Positions 33,772 through 42,662 are shown, counted from the stretch's first letter. The stretch is 46,280 nt of DNA from Candidatus Binatota bacterium (GCA_024276575.1 JAJRWY010000035.1:1-46280); one strand, 5' to 3'. Notes: generated from the letters alone by a model not told the origin. Translations and numbers: made by a program.

Positions 33772-34541
33772 GCTCGTTTCACGTTGCCCAAGGTCAAGAA
33801 CTCGTTGACCACCGGATCCCCGCTGGCAATCATTTCATCGACACTTCCCACGCAACGTATGACGCCATCATACAGGAAGGCCATACGGTCCGCGACAAAG
33901 GTAGCGCTGGCTAGGTCGTGAGTAACGACTACGGAACTCAGCCCAAACTTCGATTGCAGGCTGCGGATCAGCCGGTTGATTTGTGCGCCGGTGACCGGAT
34001 CGAGACCCGTGGTGGGTTCGTCGTAGAGCATGACCTGGGGGTTGATGGCCAGCGAGCGAGCGAGCGCCGCGCGCTTGCGCATGCCGCCGCTCAACTCGGA
34101 AGGCATCTTTGACTGTGTCCCCTCTAGGCCGACCAACTCGAGAAGCTCGGCGACACGATCGCCGTGTTCCGAAGGTGGGCACAGGCGGTGCTGTTTCAGT
34201 GCAAACGCGACGTTCTCTTCAACGCTAAGGGAGTCGAACAGTGCTCCGCCCTGGAACAACATGGCGACCTTCAGGCGCAGCGGAACCAAGCGCCGTTCGC
34301 TCAGGCCGCAAATGTCGTTTCCTTCGAACAACAAAGACCCCTCGTCGGGGCGCAACAGTCCGTTCATATGTTTGATGAGCACGCTCTTGCCACCGCCGGA
34401 GTGGCCCAAGATAACCAGAGTTTCCCCGTGCCGCAGTTCAAGGTCCACACCCTTGAGCACCTCTACGCCATCGAAGCTCTTGCGCAGTCCGCGGCACTCG
34501 ATCGCCGGCGGCTTAGGACCCGTTGTGCCCGGTTTTTTCAT
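33768..34541 (-). CDS. mlaF: MlaF-type ABC transporter ATPase
   Basis: The 257-residue ATPase has Walker A GHSGGGKS, the LSGGM signature, Walker B VMLYDEPTTGLDP and the switch His in VVTHDLASA. The sequence FDGVEVLKGVDLELRHGETLVILG is typical of the phospholipid/organic solvent (Mla/Ttg2A) group. It drives lipid movement through MlaE. It overlaps both mlaE and mlaD by four bases, so the three are translationally coupled. Confidence 0.92.
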   Translation of the reverse strand: MKKPGTTGPKPPAIECRGLRKSFDGVEVLKGVDLELRHGETLVILGHSGGGKSVLIKHMNGLLRPDEGSLLFEGNDICGLSERRLVPLRLKVAMLFQGGALFDSLSVEENVAFALKQHRLCPPSEHGDRVAELLELVGLEGTQSKMPSELSGGMRKRAALARSLAINPQVMLYDEPTTGLDPVTGAQINRLIRSLQSKFGLSSVVVTHDLASATFVADRMAFLYDGVIRCVGSVDEMIASGDPVVNEFLTLGNVKRA

Positions 34542-35278
34542 AAGGCCAACATCAACTTGGTCAGGAAGAAATCGACGATCAATACGCTGATACTTGCTCC
34601 GACCACCGTCTTCGTAGTTGCACGGCCGACGCCATCGGCCCCGCCTTTGGCCGCTAGTCCGTTGCGGCAGGCGATGACGGCGATGATAACTCCGAAGACC
34701 AAGCCTTTGACCAGGCTACGCACGAGATCGTCAACCGTGAGGAATTGGATCAACGAACGCATGTAGAAGGACGGATCGACGCCGAGTTCGCCGTAAGCGA
34801 CGATCATTCCGCCGATGACGCCGATCAAATCCGCCAACGCGGTCATCAGCGGAAGCATCACCGATACCGCCAGCACCCGGGGAACCACGAGGTGGGCTAT
34901 GGGATCGGTGCCTAGTGCGCGCACAGCATCGACTTGTTCGGTCACCGCCATGGTGCCGAGTTCTGCTGCCATCCCGGCGCCGACCCGTCCGCCGATCATC
35001 AGCGCTGTCAGTACCGGTCCGAGTTCGGTGATTATCGCCAGGCCTACTATTTGCCCTACGAACATGCGGGCACCGAACTTGGTCAGGAAATAACCGAGCT
35101 GCAGGCCCATCACCATGCCGGTGAATATGGCGGTAAGGTTTACGATCGACAGCGAGCGCACCCCGACTTCGTATAACTGCTCGGCCAAGCTGCGAAATCC
35201 GGGAGGCGAACGGAAGGTCGCGACAGCGCCCTGGAAAAGAAGCAGGAAGAAGTCACCCAGCGCAAATATCCAGCCCAT
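34538..35278 (-). CDS. mlaE: MlaE-type ABC transporter permease
   Basis: The 246-residue permease has the conserved EQVDAVRALGTDPIAHLVVPR coupling helix and the surrounding AELGTMAVT and GGRVGAGMAAE motifs of the MlaE family, with about six membrane segments. ATG 35278 has GGAG six bases upstream; an in-frame GTG at 35290 is less likely. It is the first gene of the mlaE-F-D operon. No MlaB STAS or MlaC periplasmic shuttle gene is adjacent. Confidence 0.92.
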   Translation of the reverse strand: MGWIFALGDFFLLLFQGAVATFRSPPGFRSLAEQLYEVGVRSLSIVNLTAIFTGMVMGLQLGYFLTKFGARMFVGQIVGLAIITELGPVLTALMIGGRVGAGMAAELGTMAVTEQVDAVRALGTDPIAHLVVPRVLAVSVMLPLMTALADLIGVIGGMIVAYGELGVDPSFYMRSLIQFLTVDDLVRSLVKGLVFGVIIAVIACRNGLAAKGGADGVGRATTKTVVGASISVLIVDFFLTKLMLAL

Positions 35279-35411
35279 TGTGAACTCCACCCACCTCTAA
35301 GCAGTCTAACACGAGGCGGGCCACAGGGTCCATGTCAACTCATACCGTGAGTGTTTAGCGCTGCTTGCTCGAGTATCAGTGGCCGAGGCGAGGTCCATGC
35401 CCCAGTGCAAC

Positions 35412-36977
35412 CTACTCCAGAGTCACTTGCGGTTTTTTTGGCGGATAGCGCATCAGCGTTGCTTTGTGCCGGGCCATCTCTCCCTGAAGAATCGGTGCCA
35501 ACCAGAGCTTTCTTATGGTAACGGCTTGTCGCTCTTTAGGGTCGACGTAGAGGTTGTAGAAGATCGACTTCGCCGCTTGCTGTATGGTGGCGTTTTGCAT
35601 GCTCCCCATCGCCTCGTACTGGCCGTTTCCTACTTCCACGATATAGCGGTGGGCTTTGTACTCATTCCAGCGTACGGCGGCGAGTTTGTCGTTGAGATAA
35701 TAGAATATGGATCTGCGGTTCGATATACCGTCGCCGGCAAGCAGGAACGAGGTTTGGTCCACACCGTCTATATATCGATCGGCCGGGATCGCATCTCGCA
35801 CACCGGCCAGTGCCAGCGAGGTGTTGAACATGTCGGCCAAATCAAACAGACCATCCGATTCACGGCCGGCTTTAATGACGCCCGGCCAAGAAAAGATGCC
35901 AGGTACCCGCACCCCCCCTTCCCAGGTGGAGCCTTTACCACCCCGGAACGGTGTATAGCCGGTGTCGGGATACATGTCCTCCTCCGGACCGTTGTCCGAG
36001 GTGAAGAAGACCAGCGTGTTTTCGGCCAAGCCGTTGTCGTGCAGTGCCTTGACGATGCGTCCGACAATGTCGTCGACTTCGACGACTCCGTCCTTGTAGG
36101 GATACTTCCCGGGAGACTTCCCGTGATAACCCTTGGCCGGATAGTTATCGAAGTGAACCTTCGAAAACGCGTGAATCAAGTAGAAGGGCTGCTTGTCCTT
36201 GGCCATTCTCTGGAGGAATTCGACCGTGTAGTCGGCAAACTGCTGGTCGACATTGGCTAGGACCGGAATGGTAATCTCCTCTAGTTGTTCTAGTTTACCG
36301 CCACGTTTGGCCTTGACCAGGTGTTTACTATAGGGCGCGGCTTTGATCATCGCGGTGCGTTCGGGGCTGTATACGACTTCTGGGTTGAAGTAAGGGTCGC
36401 GCCACTCGGTGTAGATGTCGCACACTCCGAGAAAGCCGAAGTATTCGTCGTAGCCCACGTTTTGCGGTTGCTGGGCTTCGCTTTCTCCTAGGTGCCACTT
36501 GCCGACAAGGGCCGTGTGGTAACCGGCCTTGTGAAGAAGCTCTGCAGCCGTGATCTCGCCAACCAGCCCGCCCTTCTCACTGTACATTGGGGGGCGGTAG
36601 ATTCCGTGTCTGATCGGCAGGCGACCGGTCATCAAAGTGGCACGAGTAGGTGAACAGGTCGGTTGGGCATAGGCTGATGTCAGCATCAAGCCGCCTTCGG
36701 CTAGGCTGTCGATGTTGGGCGTCGGTGCACCCGACATGACGCCGCCACCGTAGATACCGGGATCACCCCAGCCGAGATCGTCGACGAGCATGATGAGGAT
36801 GTTCGGCGTCTTCCCGAACTTCGTTTCCAGTGCTTCGAGTTTGGCGCGGGCCTGCGCCTGCTGATCCGGGTGTTGAAGCGCTGGTTCAGTTTCGGCGGTC
36901 GCCGGTGGGGCCGACCAGGAGACAGACAAAATCGCCGCTGCAAGTGCCGCAAGGAAAGTCGTGGGTCGCCACATCAT
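35412..36977 (-). CDS. Exported arylsulfatase
   Basis: The 521-residue protein has a signal peptide (cleaved near ATA-ET) and the sulfatase fold. The formylglycine site is C108-S-P-T-R112 followed by ATLMTGR, and metal ligands D66-D67 lie in MLVDDLGWGD. VGKWHLGE and FTSDNGPEED are further catalytic motifs. It should hydrolyse sulfate esters in the periplasm. The Cys must be converted by a formylglycine-generating enzyme, which is not in this window. It is monocistronic, with 120 bases to mlaE. Confidence 0.92.
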   Translation of the reverse strand: MMWRPTTFLAALAAAILSVSWSAPPATAETEPALQHPDQQAQARAKLEALETKFGKTPNILIMLVDDLGWGDPGIYGGGVMSGAPTPNIDSLAEGGLMLTSAYAQPTCSPTRATLMTGRLPIRHGIYRPPMYSEKGGLVGEITAAELLHKAGYHTALVGKWHLGESEAQQPQNVGYDEYFGFLGVCDIYTEWRDPYFNPEVVYSPERTAMIKAAPYSKHLVKAKRGGKLEQLEEITIPVLANVDQQFADYTVEFLQRMAKDKQPFYLIHAFSKVHFDNYPAKGYHGKSPGKYPYKDGVVEVDDIVGRIVKALHDNGLAENTLVFFTSDNGPEEDMYPDTGYTPFRGGKGSTWEGGVRVPGIFSWPGVIKAGRESDGLFDLADMFNTSLALAGVRDAIPADRYIDGVDQTSFLLAGDGISNRRSIFYYLNDKLAAVRWNEYKAHRYIVEVGNGQYEAMGSMQNATIQQAAKSIFYNLYVDPKERQAVTIRKLWLAPILQGEMARHKATLMRYPPKKPQVTLE

Positions 36978-37364
36978 AGATTCTCCGTTCTTATGCCTCT
37001 ACGCAACGGTAGATAAGTGCCTTCCGCCGTACGCCTAGATCTACGGGTCCGCCGTTTCGACCATCCTCTCATCAGTGGAGTCATACGTCGCTGTTTCTTT
37101 CGATGCCGGCGGAACCTCGATTTGTTGTCTTATAGGATGCCGCCCGGCCTGAGGCCACAGGATTCTGGCCGGCAGTATTGAGGAAAGCCCGTAGCAAAAC
37201 TTTCACTAATTCGGCGGGCCGGGATTCTGCGCGACAAAACCCCGGCGCGCCAGTTCTCCGCTACGGTGTGCCGGCAACGTTGCGCCTGCTAGGAATATTT
37301 ACGATTCTCCACCACCGCTACGGTGTAGCATCGCACCACATCGCAAATTGGTGCGCCGGAATGT
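36978..37364 (-). other. 387-base gap between arylsulfatase and histidine kinase
   Basis: No gene is evident. The stretch holds a direct repeat CCGCTACGGTGT at 37258-37269 and 37315-37326, and GGCGGGCCGGGATT near 37214, which recalls the CGGGCCGGGATTGCG block of the interspersed repeat but is too short to call a copy. The arylsulfatase promoter should lie at its left end and the kinase terminator at its right. Confidence 0.4.
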
Positions 37365-38954
37365 CTACCGCGCAGACTCCTGCTTACGCCCTAAGGTGAA
37401 AAAGAATGTTGCCCCTTGGCCAGGGCGGCTTTCGGCCCAGATACGGCCGCCGTGACGCGATACGATACGTTGCGCGCTGGCCAAGCCGACACCAGCACCC
37501 GGATAGCGGCGGTTGTTGTGGAGGCGCTCGAACGGTTTGAAGAGTTTCGTCTTGTAAGCCATGTCGAATCCGACTCCGTTGTCCTTGACGAAGTAGACCG
37601 CTGTTTCACCGCTACCGTCGAAGCCCACTTCGATGTTGGGGCTTGCGCAGTCCGCACTGAACTTCCAGGCGTTACCGATCAGGTTCTCGAGCAGGCTCTG
37701 CAGTAGTGCGGGGTCGCCGAAAGCGGTCATTCCCGCCGCGATGCGGACCTGGTGCCGGGTGGCCGCGGAACTCTGTTGCAAGGCCGACACGATGAGTTCA
37801 CAAACTTCGCTGAGATCCACGACCTCATGATTCAGTTCCCGGCGGCTCAGACGAGACAATGACAGCAAATCGTCGATCAAGCGGCCCATGTGTTCGCTCG
37901 ACTCCCGAACCGTCGCCATGTGTTCCACGGATTCGGGGCTCAGCGTGGAGTCCGGGTCTTCGAGCACCAGTTGGCTGAAGCCGTCGATGCTTCGCAACGG
38001 GCCGCGCAGGTCATGGGACACCGAGTAGCAGAAGGCTTCCATCTCCGCGTTGGCGGCCTCTAGCTCCGCGGTGCGTTCCTGCACTTTCTTTTCGAGTTGC
38101 GAGTGGAGGGCGGTTATTTCCTCCGTCACCGCTTTCATCTGGGTTACGTCGGTCAGCGTACCCAGGAAGCCGCGGATATGCCCATCCGCGCTTCGCTCGG
38201 GTATGCAGCGGTCCAACACCCAGACCACGCGGCCGTCTTCGTGGAGAAAACGATACTCGATTTCCAAGAAACGGGGGCTCTCTTTACTGCCGGGGGAGGG
38301 AAAAGCCTGCCGGTCGCTGCGCAAAAACATCCGGCCGAGACTGAGGAGTTGCTCACGGTCGTCCGGATGGATCGCATCCAGGTTCTTTTGTCCCGGCAGC
38401 AGGGGTTGTTCGACCCCGCTGAGTTCGAACCATCGTGCGTTACAGAATAGCAGCACGCCGTCGACGTCGCAGCGATAGATACCCACAGGGGCGATTCTCG
38501 CCAGGGTGCGGAAACGGGTCTCTAACTCTTTTAGCTCTTCGTTCAGGCGCTGGCGTTCAGCCATGTCCAGCACTACCCCGAGATAGCCGATGACCTCGCC
38601 CTTGGAGTTTTTCTCCGGAACATTATTGACGTGGACGCGGATGCTCTCACCGTCGTAACGGAGCATGCTGTACTCCGCCACAATGGAGGCGTCGCCGCCG
38701 CCGGCTGCACGCGCCATCGCACGTGCGACGCGTTGGCGTTCCTGCTCGTGGACCGTCTGCAACCAACCTGTGTTTCTGGCTTGTTCCAGGGTCAGCCCGG
38801 TGAATTCGAGCAGGCCTTCGCTCGCCCAGGTCACGTTCCAGTCGGGTTCGGCGCGAAACACGCCGATCATCGAGTCCAACAGGCTTTTCTCGTAACGCAG
38901 TTGGGCGCTGGATTGAACGGACGCCGACGATGGAGCTTTCTTTTCCGTAGTCAT
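37365..38954 (-). CDS. Orphan PAS-PAS sensor histidine kinase
   Basis: The 529-residue protein has two PAS domains (about 25-145 and 146-280, each with its own PAC-like end such as GYLGVVLDM and GFLGTLTDV), a coiled linker, and a HisKA domain with H314 in SVSHDLRGPLRSIDGF. The HATPase domain follows with N-box LIGNAWKFS, DNGVGFDM and PGAGVGLASAQRI. No membrane helix is seen, so it senses a cytoplasmic cue. The DLRGPLRSIDGF box is typical of phytochrome-like and cyanobacterial-style kinases. No response regulator gene is adjacent. Confidence 0.9.
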   Translation of the reverse strand: MTTEKKAPSSASVQSSAQLRYEKSLLDSMIGVFRAEPDWNVTWASEGLLEFTGLTLEQARNTGWLQTVHEQERQRVARAMARAAGGGDASIVAEYSMLRYDGESIRVHVNNVPEKNSKGEVIGYLGVVLDMAERQRLNEELKELETRFRTLARIAPVGIYRCDVDGVLLFCNARWFELSGVEQPLLPGQKNLDAIHPDDREQLLSLGRMFLRSDRQAFPSPGSKESPRFLEIEYRFLHEDGRVVWVLDRCIPERSADGHIRGFLGTLTDVTQMKAVTEEITALHSQLEKKVQERTAELEAANAEMEAFCYSVSHDLRGPLRSIDGFSQLVLEDPDSTLSPESVEHMATVRESSEHMGRLIDDLLSLSRLSRRELNHEVVDLSEVCELIVSALQQSSAATRHQVRIAAGMTAFGDPALLQSLLENLIGNAWKFSADCASPNIEVGFDGSGETAVYFVKDNGVGFDMAYKTKLFKPFERLHNNRRYPGAGVGLASAQRIVSRHGGRIWAESRPGQGATFFFTLGRKQESAR

Positions 38955-39318
38955 GACCCGGGCTACTTAGAGCATTGGCACCGCTCGGCGGTCAAGGCTG
39001 GAGCAGGCGAACTCGTCGTGGAACGCCTTCATGCGCAATACCGATTAGCCTGCATTAATGGCCGTGGGCATTTCCCACACAATCCACCAGCTCCTGGTGA
39101 AAACGGCGCTGTTCCTGTTTGCCGGTGTAGTGGAGAAATCCCGCGACACCGCCAACTTACGCCGCTTCGGTGGCGTCATCGAGTCCGCAGCTTCGACAGA
39201 CCTCGTCGTGAGAGTTGCAAGTACCCATGAGAGCGGCTCGAGCGCAGCGGGCGAACCTACACGGGCCGGGATTGCGGGCGATTGGGGCTCGTAGCCGGAT
39301 GTTCCCAAAGAATGCCGG
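38955..39318 (+). other. 364-base gap made largely of repeat and gene fragment
   Basis: Between the kinase start and the mnhG stop I find no intact gene. From 39027 the gap is occupied by repeat termini, a fragment of mnhD and the body of the interspersed repeat, listed separately. The first 70 bases should contain the kinase promoter, but no clear -10/-35 was seen. Confidence 0.6.
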
Positions 39319-39322
39319 TTAG
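39027..39322 (+). mobile_element. Interspersed repeat, copy B, with an embedded mnhD fragment
   Basis: In order: a right-end-like sequence at 39029-39050 (TTCATG...AAT...TTAG, 15 of 22 matching), a left-end-like CCTGCATTA at 39049-39057, an mnhD fragment, then the repeat body 39200-39296 (CCTCGTCGTGAGAG, GAGCGCAGCG, CGGGCCGGGATTGCGGGCGA, GGCTCGTAGC), and a degenerate right end at 39300-39322 (16 of 24). The mnhG stop codon (39319-39321) lies inside that last end. The outer boundaries are less certain than the body. Confidence 0.6.
39058..39195 (+). pseudogene. mnhD fragment inside the repeat
   Basis: About 133 bases align without gaps to the intact mnhD (complement of 40810-40941) at roughly 85% identity, including 23 identical bases in a row. 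The frame is open and encodes TIHQLLVKTALFLFAGVV then EKSRDTANLRRFGGVIE, matching IIHHILVKTALFLIAGAV and EKSRGTTNLRRLGGVIE in MnhD. It points opposite to mnhD. It is about 44 codons of a 492-codon gene, so it is not functional as an antiporter. Confidence 0.85.
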
Positions 39323-39663
39323 TCGGTGTCATGATCCACCGACCCGTGCTCCCCGGCACGCTTCATCTCGTCCAGAATCGACATTTCGGTCATCGGGATG
39401 CCGTTGAGATAAGCGCTGCGAGCGATCATGTGTGCACCGACCGGATTGGTAAGAACCACGAAAAGCATTACCAGAAGCTCAGCTCCCGGAGACCCGAAAA
39501 CCGCGATCGATGCGCTGAGAACCCCGGCCATGCCCAAGGTGGTGGCCTTGGTCACCGCATGTGCCCGGCTGTAGATATCCGGCATCCGCGCGAGTCCGAG
39601 TGCGGCGATGGCGATGAAGAAAGTCCCGGTCAAAAGGGCCAGGCAAGCGATGATCTCAATCAA
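39319..39663 (-). CDS. mnhG: Mrp/Mnh Na+/H+ antiporter subunit G
   Basis: The roughly 114-residue protein has three membrane segments and the MnhG motif LARMPDIYSRAHAVTKATTLG, plus FVVLTNPVGAHMIARSAY. The start TTG 39663 overlaps the end of mnhF by eight bases; an upstream start would add out-of-family residues. It is the last gene of the operon. Its stop codon falls within the repeat terminus that borders the operon. Confidence 0.9.
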   Translation of the reverse strand: MIEIIACLALLTGTFFIAIAALGLARMPDIYSRAHAVTKATTLGMAGVLSASIAVFGSPGAELLVMLFVVLTNPVGAHMIARSAYLNGIPMTEMSILDEMKRAGEHGSVDHDTD

Positions 39664-39925
39664 TGGGCCGCCCCTGTAGGATATATTTGGCAACCGCAAC
39701 GGTGCCGAAAAAGCCTAGTATAGCCATGGCCATGACTGCATCGAAATAGTCACGCGTGTGCAGTACGATACTACTGACCACTACGATCGCCATGATTCCG
39801 GTGGTAAGAGCATCGGCGGCGACCACGCGGTCGGCGATGCTGGGGCCGCGCACGATGCGATAGAGAGCCGGGATCAACGACAGTGCAATGACCAGCAGGC
39901 AGAAATGGGCCACGGTTGTTATCAT
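39656..39925 (-). CDS. mnhF: Mrp/Mnh Na+/H+ antiporter subunit F
   Basis: The 89-residue protein has three helices and the conserved RGPSIADRVVAADALTT segment, where the Asp is essential in the family, and YFDAVMAMAILGFFGTVAVAKY truncated here to its key part. It overlaps mnhE by four bases and mnhG by eight. It belongs to the membrane arm of the Mrp complex that exports Na+ in exchange for H+. Confidence 0.92.
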   Translation of the reverse strand: MITTVAHFCLLVIALSLIPALYRIVRGPSIADRVVAADALTTGIMAIVVVSSIVLHTRDYFDAVMAMAILGFFGTVAVAKYILQGRPID

Positions 39926-40329
39926 CGTTCCAACTCCAGCAGCGATGTTTCAAAAGCGGAGCGTATGCCTTCTGCAACTTCCGCCGCATCCGAGATATTG
40001 AGGGTGTGAATGAAAAGAGTAGACCGGTCCTCGGAGATATCCAGAGTCAGCGTTCCGGGCGTAAGCGTGATTAGATTCGCCAGCGTCGCCAAGGCGAGGT
40101 CGTTGGTCAGTTCGGTCTTATAGGCGATTATGCCAGGACGGATCGCAAGCCGGGGCATCAACACGATACGCATGACCGCAAAGTTCGATAGCAGCAACTC
40201 CCAGGCAAAACTCAGGGTGAGGCGTAGTGCGTGATAAAGCTTCAGAAGCACGGTTCGAACTCCTTCGCGGAGAGGTTCTGTCCGGCCTTGCATAGCCTCG
40301 AGAAGAACAGCGGGAAGCGATGGACCCAA
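39922..40329 (-). CDS. mnhE: Mrp/Mnh Na+/H+ antiporter subunit E, N-terminally short
   Basis: The C-terminal ~100 residues match MnhE: LSFAWELLLSNFAVMRIVL, RPGIIAYKTEL, LANLITLTPGTLTLDIS and LFIHTLNI. MnhE normally starts with a hydrophobic hairpin of about 50 residues. Here the 95 bases between mnhD and the open part (40330-40424) encode no hydrophobic segment in any minus-strand frame. The start is unclear: TTG 40329, or an ATG 36 bases further in. Either the subunit is naturally short or its 5' end has been replaced. Confidence 0.82.
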   Translation of the reverse strand: MGPSLPAVLLEAMQGRTEPLREGVRTVLLKLYHALRLTLSFAWELLLSNFAVMRIVLMPRLAIRPGIIAYKTELTNDLALATLANLITLTPGTLTLDISEDRSTLFIHTLNISDAAEVAEGIRSAFETSLLELER

Positions 40330-40424
40330 TGCTTGATCGCCGTCGCGTCTGGAATGGGGCAGCGGCTAGGCTTGGGCCGGGCTTGGAAGCAGTGAGCCTC
40401 GGTTTTGTAGATAAGCGCTTCCAC

Positions 40425-41903
40425 TCAGGGTTCTCCGAGAACAGCGGCGACATACAATTGCGGATTCAAGATCTGCTCGGCTGCAGTCTCTGCATAGGGC
40501 ATTACCACACTCGCGCCCAGTCCCATCGCGACACCCAACAATACCAAGACCGCGATCGAGAGCAGGCGCGCCCGGTTGCCTCCTTCCTCGATGCGCGGCA
40601 GGCCCTCTTCACGCCAGAACACGTAACGAAATATCTTCATCATCGAAAATAAGGTCAGGAAGCTAACCAGCAGGCTCACGGCGACGATGCCGTAGGAGCC
40701 TTGCTGCAAGCCGGCTTGGATCAAGAGCAACTTTGCGATGAATCCGCTCAGCGGCGGAACGCCGGCAAGACCGAGTCCGGCTACCATGAAAAGGCCTGCC
40801 AGCAGGGCTTCGGTCTCGATGACGCCGCCAAGGCGGCGCAAGTTAGTGGTGCCGCGGGATTTCTCCACTGCGCCCGCAATCAGGAACAGCGCCGTTTTCA
40901 CCAGGATATGGTGGATTATGTAGAAGATGCCCCCGGCCAGGGCGACCTGGCTGAACAGTCCGAGCCCCATGATCATATAGCCGATCTGGCTGACGATGTG
41001 GTAGGAGAGTACGCGCTTCATGTCCCACTGCGACAAGGCTCCGATCACGCCGAAGAACATGGTGGCACCGGCTACGAAGACCAACAGCGGCAAGACGAAA
41101 GGTAGATCGGCGAAAAGCAGGCTGACCACCCTGAACAGGGCGTAGACTCCGACCTTGGTCAGCAATCCTCCAAAAAGTCCGCTTATGACCGTAGGCGGAG
41201 CGAAATACGCCCGCGGCAGCCACATGTAGAGCGGAAACAACGCCGCTTTGATCGAAAAGACCAGCATGAAGATGACCGCAACCACTGCTTTGAGGGCGGG
41301 GTCCGGCACTTCCGCCATGCGCACGCTCAACTGCGCGAAATTCAAAGTCCCGGTGAGGCTATAGATGATGGCCACGCCGATCAGAAAAAGGCACGAAGAC
41401 AGTGCGTTGACTACCAGGTACTTGAACGTTTCTTGAAGCTGGTAAGCGCCGCCGCCTAGTGACATCAAGGCGTAAGAGCTTATCAGGAGGACCTCGAACC
41501 ACACGAAGAGGTTGAACAGGTCTCCGGTCAGGAAAGAGCCGTTGACGCCGACCAGTAGGAACTGAAAAAGCGGATAGAAGAACATCCGCTCGCGCGGTTC
41601 GTCCAGAGAGAAACATGCAAAGAGCAGGGTGGCGGTGGAAACCACCATGGTGACCATCACCATCAAGGCTCCGAGCATGTCCACGGTGAATACGATTCCA
41701 AACGGGGCCGGCCAGTTGCCGAACTGCAAGACTTGGATGCCCTGGTCGCGAACGGTGAGCAACAGCTTTGCCGCGGCGGCGAAGGTGACGAGGTTGGCTG
41801 CCATTGCCACGGTGCGTGAAAGCGCGGGCCGGTCTCGCAAGAAAAGCAGGACCACCGCGGATGCCAGCGGGAGTGCTACCGGCAGGATCGGGAGGTTACT
41901 CAT
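40425..41903 (-). CDS. mnhD: Mrp/Mnh Na+/H+ antiporter subunit D
   Basis: The 492-residue protein is a NuoN/NuoM-type antiporter subunit with about 14 helices. Key sites are the Glu in FNLFVWFEVLLISSYALM, the Lys in FSIKAALFPLYMWLPRAY, the MKRVLSYHIVSQIGYM loop, and the Lys in ILVKTALFL. It overlaps mnhC by eight bases. A 44-codon stretch around ILVKTALFL is duplicated in the repeat at 39058-39195. Confidence 0.94.
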   Translation of the reverse strand: MSNLPILPVALPLASAVVLLFLRDRPALSRTVAMAANLVTFAAAAKLLLTVRDQGIQVLQFGNWPAPFGIVFTVDMLGALMVMVTMVVSTATLLFACFSLDEPRERMFFYPLFQFLLVGVNGSFLTGDLFNLFVWFEVLLISSYALMSLGGGAYQLQETFKYLVVNALSSCLFLIGVAIIYSLTGTLNFAQLSVRMAEVPDPALKAVVAVIFMLVFSIKAALFPLYMWLPRAYFAPPTVISGLFGGLLTKVGVYALFRVVSLLFADLPFVLPLLVFVAGATMFFGVIGALSQWDMKRVLSYHIVSQIGYMIMGLGLFSQVALAGGIFYIIHHILVKTALFLIAGAVEKSRGTTNLRRLGGVIETEALLAGLFMVAGLGLAGVPPLSGFIAKLLLIQAGLQQGSYGIVAVSLLVSFLTLFSMMKIFRYVFWREEGLPRIEEGGNRARLLSIAVLVLLGVAMGLGASVVMPYAETAAEQILNPQLYVAAVLGEP

Positions 41904-42246
41904 CCGCGAGTCTCCCGTGCAGTTCCCCCAAATCTTCGGAGCCCTGGCTCTGGTAGGTGCGGTAAGCGAGTGTGAGCAGCAGCGCCGTAACGCCGAAGCC
42001 GATGACGATGGCGGTCAGGATCAGAGCCTGGGGTAGAGGATCGACGATTGCCGTTTCCCCGTGGCCGGCGGCCGCTAGTATAGGAGCCCCACCCGGAGTC
42101 AGGCCGCTCGTGGACAGGAGCAGGAGATTGGTTCCGTTGGAGAGCAACCCGATGCCGATTACTACCCGGAGTAAAGTGCGATCGAGCATCAGGTAGAGCC
42201 CCCCGCTCAAGAACGCGGCGCTAACGGCCAGTACCAGCAGTTCCAT
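41896..42246 (-). CDS. mnhC: Mrp/Mnh Na+/H+ antiporter subunit C
   Basis: The 116-residue protein is NuoK-like with three helices and the GIGLLSNGTNLLLL and DPLPQALILTAIVIGFG motifs typical of MnhC. A GTG at 42249 immediately upstream is an alternative first codon and overlaps the mnhB stop. The 3' end overlaps mnhD. Confidence 0.93.
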   Translation of the reverse strand: MELLVLAVSAAFLSGGLYLMLDRTLLRVVIGIGLLSNGTNLLLLSTSGLTPGGAPILAAAGHGETAIVDPLPQALILTAIVIGFGVTALLLTLAYRTYQSQGSEDLGELHGRLADE

Positions 42247-42248
42247 CA

Positions 42249-42659
42249 CTACTGCCCCGTCATCGCCCGGATTACCGTTACGACGTTCCCCACCACGACC
42301 ATGTAAACTCCGAGGTCGAAGAGCGAGGCGCTGGCCAGTTCCACCTTGCCGAGCAAGGGGACGTCAACGAAGCCGAAAGTGTGAGTGAAAAAGGGATATC
42401 CGAGAAAAACCGGAACCGCCGCAGTCGTCAGGGCGACGCACAATCCGAATCCGATCAAGTTTACGAAAAAGCGATCCGGACCGTCGCCCGGTGAACGCTT
42501 GGAAGCGATATAGGAAAGCACGATAGCCGCGGCAGTGAGCAATCCAGCGATGAAACCGCCGCCCGGAGAGTTGTGCCCCTTGAGAAACAGAAATGCCGCG
42601 AACAGGAGCAACAAGGGATAAGTGTAGCGGACCGCGACCGCCAGTATCAGCGAATACAC
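42249..42659 (-). CDS. mnhB: Mrp/Mnh Na+/H+ antiporter subunit B
   Basis: The 136-residue protein has four helices and the MnhB signature [17 protein letters not shown], where the His and Gly run are conserved. It begins with GTG 42659, three bases after the mnhA stop. It forms part of the seven-subunit Mrp complex. Confidence 0.94.
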   Translation of the reverse strand: MYSLILAVAVRYTYPLLLLFAAFLFLKGHNSPGGGFIAGLLTAAAIVLSYIASKRSPGDGPDRFFVNLIGFGLCVALTTAAVPVFLGYPFFTHTFGFVDVPLLGKVELASASLFDLGVYMVVVGNVVTVIRAMTGQ

Positions 42660-42662
42660 CGG

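Noticed and set aside
35379-36260. 293-codon plus-strand frame opposite the arylsulfatase
   Set aside because: The minus strand carries the full sulfatase active site; the plus translation has no recognisable pattern.
37205-37240. Further copy of the interspersed repeat near GGCGGGCCGGGATT
   Set aside because: A single short GC-rich block matches; neither termini nor body are present.
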